The notes below the pieces were generated by a model. That model made no database searches and was not told the DNA's origin. It was given only the letters and a program-made list of their open reading frames with translations. This document shows positions 26,697 to 36,296 of a stretch of 64,000 nt of DNA, piece after piece; the stretch's first letter is position 1, and every line of letters starts with the position of its first letter. Source of the DNA: an uncultured Ruminococcus sp. (GTDB lineage Bacteria; Bacillota; Clostridia; Oscillospirales; Ruminococcaceae); assembly GCA_902786965.1 (NCBI GenBank), contig CADAEJ010000010.1:1-64000 (forward strand), in the 5' to 3' direction. The translations under genes and the position numbers were made by a program.

Positions 26697-29471
26697 TTGA
26701 AAACAGCTCTGCTTAAAGATACCTTTCGCGAGATAAAGCGCACAGCAGGAAGATTTCTTTCGCTGTTTGCCATAGTCGCGCTCGGCTGCGGATTTTTTGC
26801 AGGCATCAAAGCCACTATGCCCGATATGGTCGATTCTGCAAACGACTACTTTGAAGAAAACCGCCTTATGGACTACAAAATGATGTCCACGATAGGCGTG
26901 CGCTCGCAGGACGTTGAGCAGGTCAAAAAAGCCGATAACGTTGAGGGCGTGTGCGCAGCTTATTCAAAAGAGGTCTTTTACTACTACAATAAGCAGAATT
27001 ACGTTATGAAAGCCCTGTCATACATCGAAACGGACGATGACAACCCCAACAAGCTCAACAAGCCCGTGCTTATCGAGGGCAGATATCCCAAGGAGCCGGG
27101 TGAGTGCCTTGTCGAGAAAAAGATAACAGCGCCCGAAAGCTTCAAGATAGGCAATACCGTCGAGTTTACCGACACCGACGATAAAAAACAGCTTACCGAT
27201 TCGCTTGACCACAGCGAGTATAAGATAGTCGGCATATGCGTTTCACCGCTGTATATCGGCTATAAGCGCGATGTCACCAAAGCAGGCAACGGCTCGGTGA
27301 CCTGCAATCTCTATCTCCCCGAGAGCGAGTTCAAATCGGGTTACTATACCGAGCTTTATGTGCGCTTTAAGGGCGTTCACGATATCGACCAGTTCAGCGA
27401 TGAGTATAAGAAAAGAATAGCCGATGCTAAAACAGATGCCTTTGAGCGCTTTGAGAAAAGCGTTACCGAGCGATATAACAAAGAGCTTTCACAGGCGAAG
27501 CGCGAGCTTGATTTTGCCAAAAAACAGGTGAGCGACTACAGTCTGCTCTTGCAGATGAACAAAGCCGAGCTTGAAGACTTTGATAAACAGCTTGCCGCGC
27601 AGGAGGAAACGATAAAAAAGGAAAACTCCATTCTCACCGATATGGAGCTTGAAAAGGTCGATGCGCAAAGAAAGCTTGTCAAAGGTCTGCTTGCAGGTAT
27701 CGCAAAGCGCAGCAGCGATACCGCAGATACGCTCAAAAAGCAGATAGACGAGTACCGCACACAGATACAAAAAGGCGAGCAGGCGCTGTCGGATCTGCCG
27801 CAGCTTAAATTCTACGGCTTTGACCGCTTTGAAGCAAGCTCGGACTATGCGTCATACTGCGGCGATGCGAACAAGATAGACTCGATCTCAAAGGTCTTTC
27901 CCGTGTTCTTTATCCTTATCGCCTGCCTTGTCTGCCTCACAACTATGACGCGAATGGTAGATGAGCACCGCATAACCATAGGCACCTACAAGGCGCTCGG
28001 CTACAGCCCCGCAAGGATAGCCTCAAAGTATCTGTTCTACGGCGCGGCTGCGGCAGTGCTGGGAAGCTTAATAGGTACGCTGATAGGCTTGCAGGTCTTT
28101 CCGCGGATAATTTATAGCTGCTATAAGATACTTTACAATATCCCCGATATAGATACGCCTTTCAAGCTGTGGTATATGCTTGGCTGCTGCATCGTGGCGG
28201 TAGTGTGCATCTGCGGCGCAGTGCTTTATTCGTGCATCAAGGCACTCAAAGCGCAGCCGTCACAGCTTATGCGCCCCAAAGCTCCGCAAAGCGGCAGAAG
28301 GGTGCTGCTTGAAAGGATAGACCTTGTCTGGAAGCGCCTTTCGTTTCTCAGCAAGGTCACCGTGCGAAACCTTCTGCGCTACAAGAAGCGCTTCTTTATG
28401 ACGATAGTTGGTGTCGCAGGCTGTACCGCGCTTATCATCACGGGCTTCGGACTTAAACATTCCATCTCCGCGATAGTTACCAAGCAGTTCGGCGAGGTGC
28501 TTTTGTATGACGGAACACTTGTGCTGAACAATCAGAGCTTTACCCGCACCCAGCTCGATGAAAAGCTTGCAAGCCTTTCGCAGATAAAGGAGTACTCCTT
28601 TACCTACATCGCCGAGGGTGAAACGACAAAGGGCGAGAAACAGGCGACTGCATCACTGTTCGTTATGGATAAGCCTGACGATATACACAATTATTTAAGC
28701 CTTGATGCAGCCGACGGAAGCGGTAAGCTCTCGCTTGAAAGCGGAAAGTGCATCATCACCAAAAAGATGTCGATGCTTATGAACATCAAAACGGGCGATA
28801 AGATAGACTATCAGCTTGACAAGGAAAACACCGTCACGCTGACCGTAAGCGGCATAGCCGAAAACTACGCTATGCACTACATCTACATCACCCCGCAGAC
28901 CTTTGCCGACCTTTACGGCAGGCAGCCCGATTACAACACCGTCTGCTTTAATCTCCGCGACGGCACAGACGAAGGAGCGTTCAAAAACGAGGTCACTGCA
29001 AGCAGCGAGTTCTACGGCGTTTCGCTTATGAGCGAGTCGGGCAAGGACTTTCTCAACTCCCTTGACAGCCTTGATGCAGTTGTGATACTGCTGATAGTCT
29101 GCGCAGGACTGCTTGCGATAGTCGTGCTTTACAACCTTGCAAACATCAACATCACCGAGCGTGTGCGCGAGATAGCCACGATAAAGGTGCTTGGCTTTTA
29201 CGATATCGAAACCTCTGCCTACATCTACCGCGAGAATATCATCACCGCGATACTTGGCATACTTATCGGCGCGTTTGTGGGTATCATACTGCACCGCTTT
29301 GTAGTTATAACAGCAGAGGTAGATATAGTGCTGTTTGACCGCCGCCTCGTCTGGTGGGCGTTCCTGCTCGGCGCAGCGTTTACAGCGGTGTTTACAGTAA
29401 TAGTCAACTTTGTACTGCATTTCAAGCTCAAAAAGATAGATATGGTTGAGTCGATGAAATCAGTAGAATAG
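26697..29471 (+). CDS. FtsX-family ABC-type permease with no adjacent ATPase
   Basis: A 924-residue permease from a TTG start with AAAGGGGTGG ahead. An N-terminal helix (FLSLFAIVALGCGFFAG), a large extracellular region with a long coiled coil (about 255-365, LSQAKRELDFAKKQ onwards), three helices of the first FtsX core (about 395-525), a second FtsX start (FLSKVTVRNLLRYKKRFFMTIVGVAG, about 545), another extracellular domain, and three C-terminal helices ending near 915. This matches large permeases of lipoprotein release or antimicrobial peptide export and resistance systems. No ATP-binding protein gene is beside it, which is unusual. Confidence 0.88.
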   Translation: MKTALLKDTFREIKRTAGRFLSLFAIVALGCGFFAGIKATMPDMVDSANDYFEENRLMDYKMMSTIGVRSQDVEQVKKADNVEGVCAAYSKEVFYYYNKQNYVMKALSYIETDDDNPNKLNKPVLIEGRYPKEPGECLVEKKITAPESFKIGNTVEFTDTDDKKQLTDSLDHSEYKIVGICVSPLYIGYKRDVTKAGNGSVTCNLYLPESEFKSGYYTELYVRFKGVHDIDQFSDEYKKRIADAKTDAFERFEKSVTERYNKELSQAKRELDFAKKQVSDYSLLLQMNKAELEDFDKQLAAQEETIKKENSILTDMELEKVDAQRKLVKGLLAGIAKRSSDTADTLKKQIDEYRTQIQKGEQALSDLPQLKFYGFDRFEASSDYASYCGDANKIDSISKVFPVFFILIACLVCLTTMTRMVDEHRITIGTYKALGYSPARIASKYLFYGAAAAVLGSLIGTLIGLQVFPRIIYSCYKILYNIPDIDTPFKLWYMLGCCIVAVVCICGAVLYSCIKALKAQPSQLMRPKAPQSGRRVLLERIDLVWKRLSFLSKVTVRNLLRYKKRFFMTIVGVAGCTALIITGFGLKHSISAIVTKQFGEVLLYDGTLVLNNQSFTRTQLDEKLASLSQIKEYSFTYIAEGETTKGEKQATASLFVMDKPDDIHNYLSLDAADGSGKLSLESGKCIITKKMSMLMNIKTGDKIDYQLDKENTVTLTVSGIAENYAMHYIYITPQTFADLYGRQPDYNTVCFNLRDGTDEGAFKNEVTASSEFYGVSLMSESGKDFLNSLDSLDAVVILLIVCAGLLAIVVLYNLANINITERVREIATIKVLGFYDIETSAYIYRENIITAILGILIGAFVGIILHRFVVITAEVDIVLFDRRLVWWAFLLGAAFTAVFTVIVNFVLHFKLKKIDMVESMKSVE

Positions 29472-29499
29472 ATACAAAACAATTATAGGAGGATAACAA

Positions 29500-29898
29500 A
29501 TGAAAGAAGAAACATTCGCCAATATTTTCACCATCGTTTTTTTCAGCTTATTATTACTGTTTTGTTTCATTGTCAGTATCAGACAATTTTCTAAAAATAA
29601 AAACAAAACGAAAAAGAAAGGCAGGGCAAAGATACTGTTCAAAAGTATTGATGAATATGACGGGACAAGGTATCCTGACCTGACCACTTATCATGTAACA
29701 AATTATTATGTTGACTGCCTTATAGGCGGCGAGAAAAAGACGTTATCTTGCTGTGAATATATGTACAACTTCGTACAAAAGGGCGAGACCTATGATGTCG
29801 TATATACAACTCATACGATAGAGCTGGACAGAAAGTATTATCCCGAAGATTTTGATGATTATTTTGAGGATCTTGATAATTCTGACATTGAAGAATAA
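29500..29898 (+). CDS. Small membrane protein, unknown
   Basis: A 132-residue protein with one N-terminal helix (FTIVFFSLLLLFCFIVS), a Lys/Asn-rich cytoplasmic patch (KNKNKTKKKGRAK), a soluble domain with YRV-type beta pattern and cysteines (GEKKTLSCCEYMYNF), and an acidic tail (DFDDYFEDLDNSDIEE). No family recognised; the soluble part resembles DUF3592-like secreted domains, but weakly. It lies between the permease and another small gene with a GGAGG site and could belong to the permease. Confidence 0.7.
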   Translation: MKEETFANIFTIVFFSLLLLFCFIVSIRQFSKNKNKTKKKGRAKILFKSIDEYDGTRYPDLTTYHVTNYYVDCLIGGEKKTLSCCEYMYNFVQKGETYDVVYTTHTIELDRKYYPEDFDDYFEDLDNSDIEE

Positions 29899-29928
29899 AG
29901 CCAATAATTTTTAGAAAGAAGGATAAAA

Positions 29929-30144
29929 ATGAACGAATTTGAGAACGCATTTGAGCTTGAAGAGGACAGCGAGTGCTGCTGCGGCGGTTTTTGCAAAGCT
30001 GTTTCACTGATCCTTGCAGGCGTGGTGATAGGCTTTATCATCGCCCCCGTAAAGCAGGGCATAGTTATCGGCAATAACAATGTCATCAAAAACGGCAGGA
30101 AGAAAAAGAAGAATAAGAAGAAAAATAAATGTGAGGAGAATTAA
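29929..30144 (+). CDS. Small Cys-rich single-helix protein with Lys tail
   Basis: A 71-residue protein with an acidic N terminus, a cysteine cluster (SECCCGGFCKA, about 15-25), one transmembrane helix (AVSLILAGVVIGFIIAP) and a highly basic end (RKKKKNKKKNK). The start follows AGAAGGA. Not recognised. The four cysteines next to the membrane could be lipidated, bind metal or form disulfides. Its stop is 3 bases before the ychF start codon. Confidence 0.65.
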   Translation: MNEFENAFELEEDSECCCGGFCKAVSLILAGVVIGFIIAPVKQGIVIGNNNVIKNGRKKKKNKKKNKCEEN

Positions 30145-30147
30145 CTT

Positions 30148-31196
30148 ATGAAACTTGGTATGGTAGGACAGGTGCAGAGTCTGCGAACTATCCTTTCTGC
30201 ACGATTGAGAAAAACGTCGGCGTTGTAAGCGTTCCCGATGAAAGACTTGATAAGCTGGCTGAAATGTATCACCCCGTAAAGTTCACCCCCGCAACGCTGG
30301 AGTTCGTGGACATCGCAGGTCTTGTAAAGGGCGCTTCAAAGGGCGAGGGACTGGGCAATAAGTTCCTTGCGGATATCCGCGAGGTAGATGCGATAGTTCA
30401 CGTTGTAAGGTGCTTTGAGGACGATAATATCGTTCACGTTGACGGCTCGGTAAATCCTGCAAGGGATATCGAAACTATCGACCTTGAGCTTGTATTTTCC
30501 GACATCGAGATCATCGAGAGAAAGCTTGACAGAACAAAGAAGGCGATGAAGGGCGACAAGTCGCTCGCCGAGGTCGTTGACTTCCTTGAAAGGCTCAAAG
30601 CGCATCTTGAGGAGGGCAAAGCCGCAAGAGCATTTCAGATGACCGATGAAGAAAGAGCAATGCTTGCCGATACACCGCTTTTGTCGCTCAAGCCTGTTAT
30701 CTATGCCGCAAATCTCAGCGAGGACGATTTCAGAAACAATATCGACACCAACGAGAATTACAAAACCGTTCGCACGATAGCCGAGAACGAAGGCTCCGCC
30801 GTGTTCCCGATATGCGCGCAGATCGAGGCTGAGATCTCCGATATGGACGACGAGGACAAGGCTATGTTCCTCTCCGACCTCGGACTTGAGACCTCGGGAC
30901 TTGACCGTATCATCAAGCAGGGCTATGCGCTGCTCGGACTTATCTCCTACCTTACCGCAGGTGAGCCTGAGGTCCGTGCGTGGACTATAAAGAAAGGCAC
31001 GAAAGCACCGCAGGCAGCAGGCAAGATACATACCGATTTTGAAAAGGGCTTTATCAGAGCCGAGGTCGTATCCTTTGACGATCTTATGGCTTGCGGAAAT
31101 ATGGTAACTGCCAAGGAAAAAGGTCTTGTACGCCTTGAGGGCAAGGATTATGTAATGCAGGACGGCGATATTGTCCTGTTCCGCTTTAACGTCTGA
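30148..31196 (+). pseudogene. ychF: ychF/OLA1-type GTPase, P-loop deleted
   Basis: YchF is a conserved ATPase of the OBG family that binds ribosomes. The reading begins MKLGMVG at 30148, then breaks. From 30171 another frame continues without fault: [45 protein letters not shown] (G3 region) and [18 protein letters not shown] to the TGS-like C terminus (MQDGDIVLFRFNV). What should lie between VG and AGAES is LPNVGKSTLFNAIT and one more residue, the Walker A loop. So about 46 bases are missing and the frame changes. As written the protein cannot bind nucleotide and is not translated past the break. Either a disabled gene or a sequence error; the flanking halves are intact. Confidence 0.85.
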
Positions 31197-31211
31197 AAAA
31201 ACTTATAATAT

Positions 31212-31256
31212 GCAAAAAAACAAGGCGCTCGCAATTGAACGAGTGCCTTGTTTTTG
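31212..31256. terminator. Bidirectional terminator between ychF and the YhgE-like gene
   Basis: AAAAACAAGGCGCTCG pairs with CGAGTGCCTTGTTTTT around a short loop, with T-runs on both strands, ending two converging units. Confidence 0.88.
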
Positions 31257-31282
31257 TATAGTAATGAAAAATAGGGGAGAGA

Positions 31283-33879
31283 TTATTTTTCTTTCTTGCT
31301 TGTAATGCCTTCTGTCTCGAATATGAACTTGACCTCGCCTTGTGTTCCGTCAGCAATACCCCGAAAAGTACCTTGATGTCGTCCTTGTAGACGTGCATTA
31401 TCTTATCGACAGCCTCCTGCTTGAATTTGTTCATACCATCTTCAAGCTGCTTTGCACCGTCATCAAGCTGCTTTACACCGTCAACAAGCTTGCCGCTTGA
31501 ATCCCTGAGCGCACCGATGCCGCTGTGAAGTTCCGTGCTGCCGTTGTACAGCTGCGTTGTGCCTGCATACAGCTCCTTCATCTTTTCTGCGAACAGCGCT
31601 GTGCCGCTTTTAAGCTGTGATGAAGCAGTCAGCAGCTTTGCTGTTCCGCCCGAAAGCTGCAATGCACCGCTATGCAGCTGTGAAAGACCGCCCGAAAGCT
31701 GTGCCATACCGCCGTTGAGTTCATCAGCACCCTTTGAAAGCTGTGAAAGACCGCCTGTCAGCTGTGAAACACCGTCCAGCGCAGCCCCAACGCCTTTGTT
31801 AAGCTCGCCCGCACCCTTGTCCAGGTCTTTAAGACCTGCCGTAAGCGCCTGCGAGCCTGCAAGTATGCCGTTGCCCTGCTGTGTAAAGCTGCCGTTAAGC
31901 GTTGCCAGACCGCTGCCAAGCTGGTCAGCACCATTTTTGACACCGTTCATAAGTGTGTCAGCACCCGTAGAAAGTGCAGCAGCACCTGTGCTTAATTGCT
32001 GTGCGCCGCCTGCAAGTGCGCCTACTGATGTTTTAAGCACGCCTGCGCCGCCCTGCAGCGAGTTCACACCGTCTTTAATGGTCGGGTTGCTTGCATCTGT
32101 GCCTGCTTTAAGACCTGCAAGTATCTGCTTTTGACCGTTAACTGTCTGTGTAAGAGTGGTTATAGAAACTGTCAGAGTCTGTATCTGTGCTGCGTCTGTG
32201 GAGTTGTTCTTCATCTGCGTCAGCGCTGCAATGACCTGCTCGTTTGCCGAGATAGTAGCCTCAAGATTTGCCGCTGCCGTATCAACGCCCTGCCCGAGCT
32301 TTTCTACCTGCGCAGGCATAGCTGCAACCTGTGTGTTCATCTGCGAAAGCCCTGCATTGAGCTGTGCCGCACCTGCCGTTACCGCAGCAGCGCCGTTTGC
32401 GAGCGTGCCTGACTTTGTTTTGTCAAGCTGCTGTGTCATATTGTCCGAGAGCTGCTTTGCACCGCCCTGAAGCTGTGCCACGCCCTGCTGTGCCTTTGTA
32501 AGTCCGTCTGTGAGCTGTGACGAGCCTGCATAAAGCTTTGCAGAGCCGTCAGCGAGTTGCTTTGCGCCGTCTTTAAGCTGTGCGGCACCGCTTGTAAGAG
32601 CAGGCAGCTTATCGTTTATCTGCTTGAAGCCGCCTACAAGAGCGCCTGTGCCCTTTGCAAGCGTCTGCGAACCGCGGTAAGCCTCGCCAAGCTTTGTAGC
32701 CATAGTTCCTGCACCCGTGTTGAGCGTCGGAAGTCCCTGTACGAGCTGTCCTACCGAACTGTCAAGTGTAGAAGCACCGCTTGACAGCTGCCTTGCGCCG
32801 TCATTTGCGCTTTTCAGTCCGTCATTGAGAGCTCCTGCACCTGTGTACAGCTTGTTCACACCGTCAGTCAGCGCCGGCATTGAGCCGTTGAGCTGCGCTG
32901 TGCCGTCATGAAGCTTCTTTGCGCCGTCTGCAAGCTGTTTAGTGCCGTCAGCAGCTTCATTCAGCTTTTTCTCCACCTCGCTGACAAGGTCGTCCGTGTT
33001 TATGTCGATCTTCGAGAGCAGATTGCTTGTCGCCAGCGTGAGAACAGTCGGCATCTCAAAGTTTTTAACGTCAGCCGTAAGCTCAACGTACTCGGGTATT
33101 TCAAGGCCTGCATCTTCTATCTTCTTTGAAGCATCAGGCGCTTCTTTTTTCAGATCCTGCTTTATCTTTTCAGCATCAATGCTCTCTTTAAGACCGGGGA
33201 TAGCAAGCCCGACAAATATCTGCTTGTTTCCGTCAGAGATTATCTTGCCGTTTGTTATGCTGACGTTTGAGAAAATATCGCCGTCAAGTATCGAGCCTGT
33301 GGTCATAACAAAAGGTATCTTCACCTTTGTTTCCTTGCCGCCGACTGTAACGGTCTGCTCGCTCTTGTTTATAAAGTCATACCTTATCGTGACCTTGCCG
33401 CTTTTTCCCGCAAGCTCATCAGGCTTTATGTCCTTGCCGTCAAGCTTGTATGATACCTTCATCTCAACAGGCAGCTCACCGCTGTAATTGCCCTTGTAGT
33501 AGATGTCGCCGCCCTCGGTCTTCCAGGTAAGCTCGTTGCCCGAGCGCTCAAAGCCCTCATCGGTCTTGGTGTTCTCAATATCCGAAAGCTTTGAAACGTC
33601 CTTGAGCTCTTTAAGTCCCTGCGGATTTTTCAGCCAGTCGCTGACAATTACCTTGTCATTGTTTCCGTCAGCCTTGGTCATAACGTAAACAGTCTCTTCC
33701 TTGTAGGTCTTGCCGTTTGCATCGGATGCTTTATTTGTATCCTCCTTGACCTGCGTATTGGCAGTCTGCGACTTTTTATCCTCGTCCTTTTTATCGTTTG
33801 CCATAGCGTACATACCTGTGCAGCCTGCGGATAAAAGAACAGCCAAAGCTCCTGCGATAACCTTTGTATATGTTTTCAT
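31283..33879 (-). pseudogene. YhgE/Pip-type heptad-repeat lipoprotein, C-terminal frame break
   Basis: A long exported protein (about 860 residues): lipobox LLSAGCTG (cysteine about 20), beta-rich N-terminal domain (about 60-290), then about 500 residues of the Leu-x-x-Gly heptad repeat (LADGAKKL, LNGGMAQL, LYAGTTQL) seen in YhgE/Pip-family proteins, predicted as an extracellular coiled coil. Near 31361 the long frame goes bad. Another frame there gives GIADGTQGEVKFIFETEGITSKKEK and a stop at 31283, which is the usual YhgE-like end. Family members have about 15 more residues before GIADG, so a short deletion plus frame shift is likely. It lies directly behind the MMPL transporter, under TetR control. 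GGGAG before ATG 33879. Confidence 0.82.
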
Positions 33880-33897
33880 ATCAGTGTCTCCCTTCAC

Positions 33898-36012
33898 TTA
33901 CTTTATTGCGGGCATCTGAACGCCGCGCTCGGATTTTTTGCTCTTCTTGGCATTTTTCATTCCGAATGTCGAACGGATTATGATCGGGTCAAACAGCATC
34001 AGCATTGACGGAAGCATAAATATAACCGTTATCATACTGATTATTGCGCCTCTTGAAAGCAGGCTGCAAAGCTGTGATATCATATCTACCCTTGAGAAAA
34101 CTCCGACGCCGAATGTTGCGGCAAAGAAGCCGAGTGCCGATACTATTATCGACTTTATAGATGTTGAAAGTGCGATAGTAACAGCCTCTGTCTTGCCAAG
34201 CCCCGAGTTTCTCTCGCTCTTGTATCTTGTAGACATCAGTATCGCGTAATCGACCGTCGCACCGAGCTGTATCGTACCGATAACGATAGATGCGATAAAC
34301 GGTATCGTCGTGTGCAGATAGCAGGTAAGTCCCATATTTACAAATATCGCGAACTCAATTACCGATACAAGTATTATCGGCAGCGAGAAGCTTTGCAGTA
34401 CAAAGAATATGATAAGGAATATCGCAAGTATCGAAACTGCACTTACCACCTTGAAATCTCTGTCCGTTATATTGATAAGATCCTTTGTGCAGGGCGCTTC
34501 ACCTATCAGCATAGCCTTTTTGTCGTACTTTTCAACAATGCTTTGAATCTTGCTTATCTGCTCGTTCACCTCGTCAGATGCGGTCTTGTATTCCGATCCT
34601 ATAAGCACCATCTGCCAGTTCTCTGATTTGAGTACCTGCGTCAGCTTGTCAGGTATCACCTCTCTTGGAATATTCGGACCGATAAGCGAGCTGAGCCCCA
34701 GCGAGAACTTAACGCCATCGACCTTGTTCATTTCCTTGAGCATATTGTTCATGCTCTTTGAGTCCAAATCAGCATCGCACATAAGTATGTGTGTTGTAGA
34801 CATATGGAACTCTTCCTCAAGCTTTGTGTTTGCAACGATACTGTCAAGATCCTTTGGCAGCGTAGCCGTAAGATCGTAGTAAACGTTTGTGTGAGTGTAT
34901 CCGTAAAGTGCGGGGATAAGTATTACCAGAAATGCGGTAATGCACACCGCGCGGTGCTTGATGATGAATTTTGAAAGCTTGTCAAGACTTGGTATAAGAT
35001 CGCGGTGCATTGTTTTTGTCAGTGCCTTGTCGAAAATAAGTATCATCGAGGGCAGCACGGTCACGCAGGCGATAACGCCTATAACAACGCCCTTTGCCAT
35101 TACTATACCCATATCAAGTCCGAGCTTGTATGACATAAAGCAAAGCGCTAAAAATCCTGCAACTGTCGTTACCGAGCTTCCTACTACCGAGCTTATCGTC
35201 TTTGATATAGCCACAGCCATAGCTTCCTTGTTGTCGTTTGGATGCTCCTTTTGCTGTTCCTTGTAGCTGTGCCACAGGAAGATAGAGTAGTCTATCGTAA
35301 CGCCAAGCTGAAGCACCGCAGTCAGCGCCTGTGTTATGAACGAGATCTCACCGAGGAAAATGTTCGAGCCCAGGTTATAAAGCACCGCCATACCCACGCT
35401 GAGCATAAAGAACACAGGTATAAGGAACGAGTCCATAGTCAGCGCAAGCACAAGGCTTGTAAGGCATACAGCGATTATAACATAGCCCGTTGTCTCGTTT
35501 ATCGTAAGGTCCTTGATGTCGTCTATCGCCGCGGTCATACCTGCGACAAAGCACTGCTTGCCCGCGATATCCTTGACCTCCTCAAGAGCCTTCATGCTCG
35601 AGTCAGATGCAGATGTGTCATCAAAGAACACCGCCATAAGCGTTGCATTTTCAGAGTTGAAAAAATCATAAAGCTTTTTTGGAAGCACCTCTTTAGGAAG
35701 ATTGATGTCTGCTATCGAGTCATACCATATAACATCGCAGACATGATCTACCTTTGCAAGCTTTGCCTCCAGCTTTTTCACGTCCTTGTCCTGCATACCG
35801 TCTATCATCACGAATGCAAAGCCGCCCTTGCCGAATTCATCGAGCATGATGTCCTGACCTTTCATAGTGTCAAGGTCTTTTGGCAGGTAGGAGAGGATAT
35901 CGTAGTTTATCCTCGTGCCGAGCATTCCGATAAGGGACGGTACAAGCAGTACGAAGCTAAGGATCAGTATGATGAATCTGCCCTTAACGACTGCCTTGCC
36001 GAATTTGTACAT
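33898..36012 (-). CDS. MMPL/RND-family transporter (YdfJ-like)
   Basis: A 704-residue membrane transporter with the RND layout: a helix at the N terminus, a soluble porter domain (about 45-190), a six-helix bundle, then a second half with the same order (helix at about 355, soluble domain, bundle near 500-690). QLGVTIDYSIFL and its repeat QLGATVDYAILM mark the proton-relay helix region of the two halves. Exports lipids, surfactants or antimicrobials in relatives. First gene of the operon with the YhgE-like lipoprotein; its promoter overlaps TetR operator sites. Confidence 0.92.
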   Translation of the reverse strand: MYKFGKAVVKGRFIILILSFVLLVPSLIGMLGTRINYDILSYLPKDLDTMKGQDIMLDEFGKGGFAFVMIDGMQDKDVKKLEAKLAKVDHVCDVIWYDSIADINLPKEVLPKKLYDFFNSENATLMAVFFDDTSASDSSMKALEEVKDIAGKQCFVAGMTAAIDDIKDLTINETTGYVIIAVCLTSLVLALTMDSFLIPVFFMLSVGMAVLYNLGSNIFLGEISFITQALTAVLQLGVTIDYSIFLWHSYKEQQKEHPNDNKEAMAVAISKTISSVVGSSVTTVAGFLALCFMSYKLGLDMGIVMAKGVVIGVIACVTVLPSMILIFDKALTKTMHRDLIPSLDKLSKFIIKHRAVCITAFLVILIPALYGYTHTNVYYDLTATLPKDLDSIVANTKLEEEFHMSTTHILMCDADLDSKSMNNMLKEMNKVDGVKFSLGLSSLIGPNIPREVIPDKLTQVLKSENWQMVLIGSEYKTASDEVNEQISKIQSIVEKYDKKAMLIGEAPCTKDLINITDRDFKVVSAVSILAIFLIIFFVLQSFSLPIILVSVIEFAIFVNMGLTCYLHTTIPFIASIVIGTIQLGATVDYAILMSTRYKSERNSGLGKTEAVTIALSTSIKSIIVSALGFFAATFGVGVFSRVDMISQLCSLLSRGAIISMITVIFMLPSMLMLFDPIIIRSTFGMKNAKKSKKSERGVQMPAIK

Positions 36013-36063
36013 TTATACATTACCCCTTTCAAATGACTGTTGTTATTTGCTTTAACCAAATAA

Positions 36064-36208
36064 TGACCAATAGTCATTTTGTTTATTGAACCCATTGTAT
36101 CACAAAAATGACCAATAGTCAATATCCAAAACTGAAAAAATTGACCGTTGGTCATATTTTTGTATACTTTGACAACTTAACCGTTTTATAAAAACTGACT
36201 ATTGGTCA
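36064..36208. promoter_or_regulatory. Four 13-bp TetR operator palindromes
   Basis: Four near-identical sites: TGACCAATAGTCA at 36064-36076 and 36109-36121, TGACCGTTGGTCA at 36142-36154, and TGACTATTGGTCA at 36196-36208 (the reverse complement of the first). All keep the TGAC and GTCA arms. Centres are 45, 33 and 54 bases apart. They fill the space between the divergent MMPL operon and tetR: site 2 overlaps the -35 box of the transporter promoter, site 1 lies downstream of its -10 box, and site 4 is 10 bases before the tetR -35 box. Confidence 0.9.
36094..36122 (-). promoter_or_regulatory. Promoter of the MMPL-YhgE operon
   Basis: Minus-strand TTGACT (36117-36122), a 17-base spacer and TACAAT (36094-36099). 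The -35 box overlaps operator site 2, so bound repressor should block polymerase. Confidence 0.82.
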
Positions 36209-36218
36209 CTTTTGCCCC

Positions 36219-36247
36219 TTGACAAGCTCAATGCAAGCGTTTATAAT
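36219..36247 (+). promoter_or_regulatory. Promoter of tetR-type gene
   Basis: TTGACA (36219-36224), a 17-base spacer and TATAAT (36242-36247). Operator site 4 ends 10 bases upstream. Confidence 0.85.
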
Positions 36248-36296
36248 TTATTTGACATATAAAAAATGCGCCCTGTGCGCACAAGGAGCTGAAAAA

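Noticed and set aside
31186..31282. Long C-terminal extension of the YhgE-like protein
   Set aside because: It runs through the terminator in a frame unlike the family; the shorter frame ending at 31283 is the real tail.
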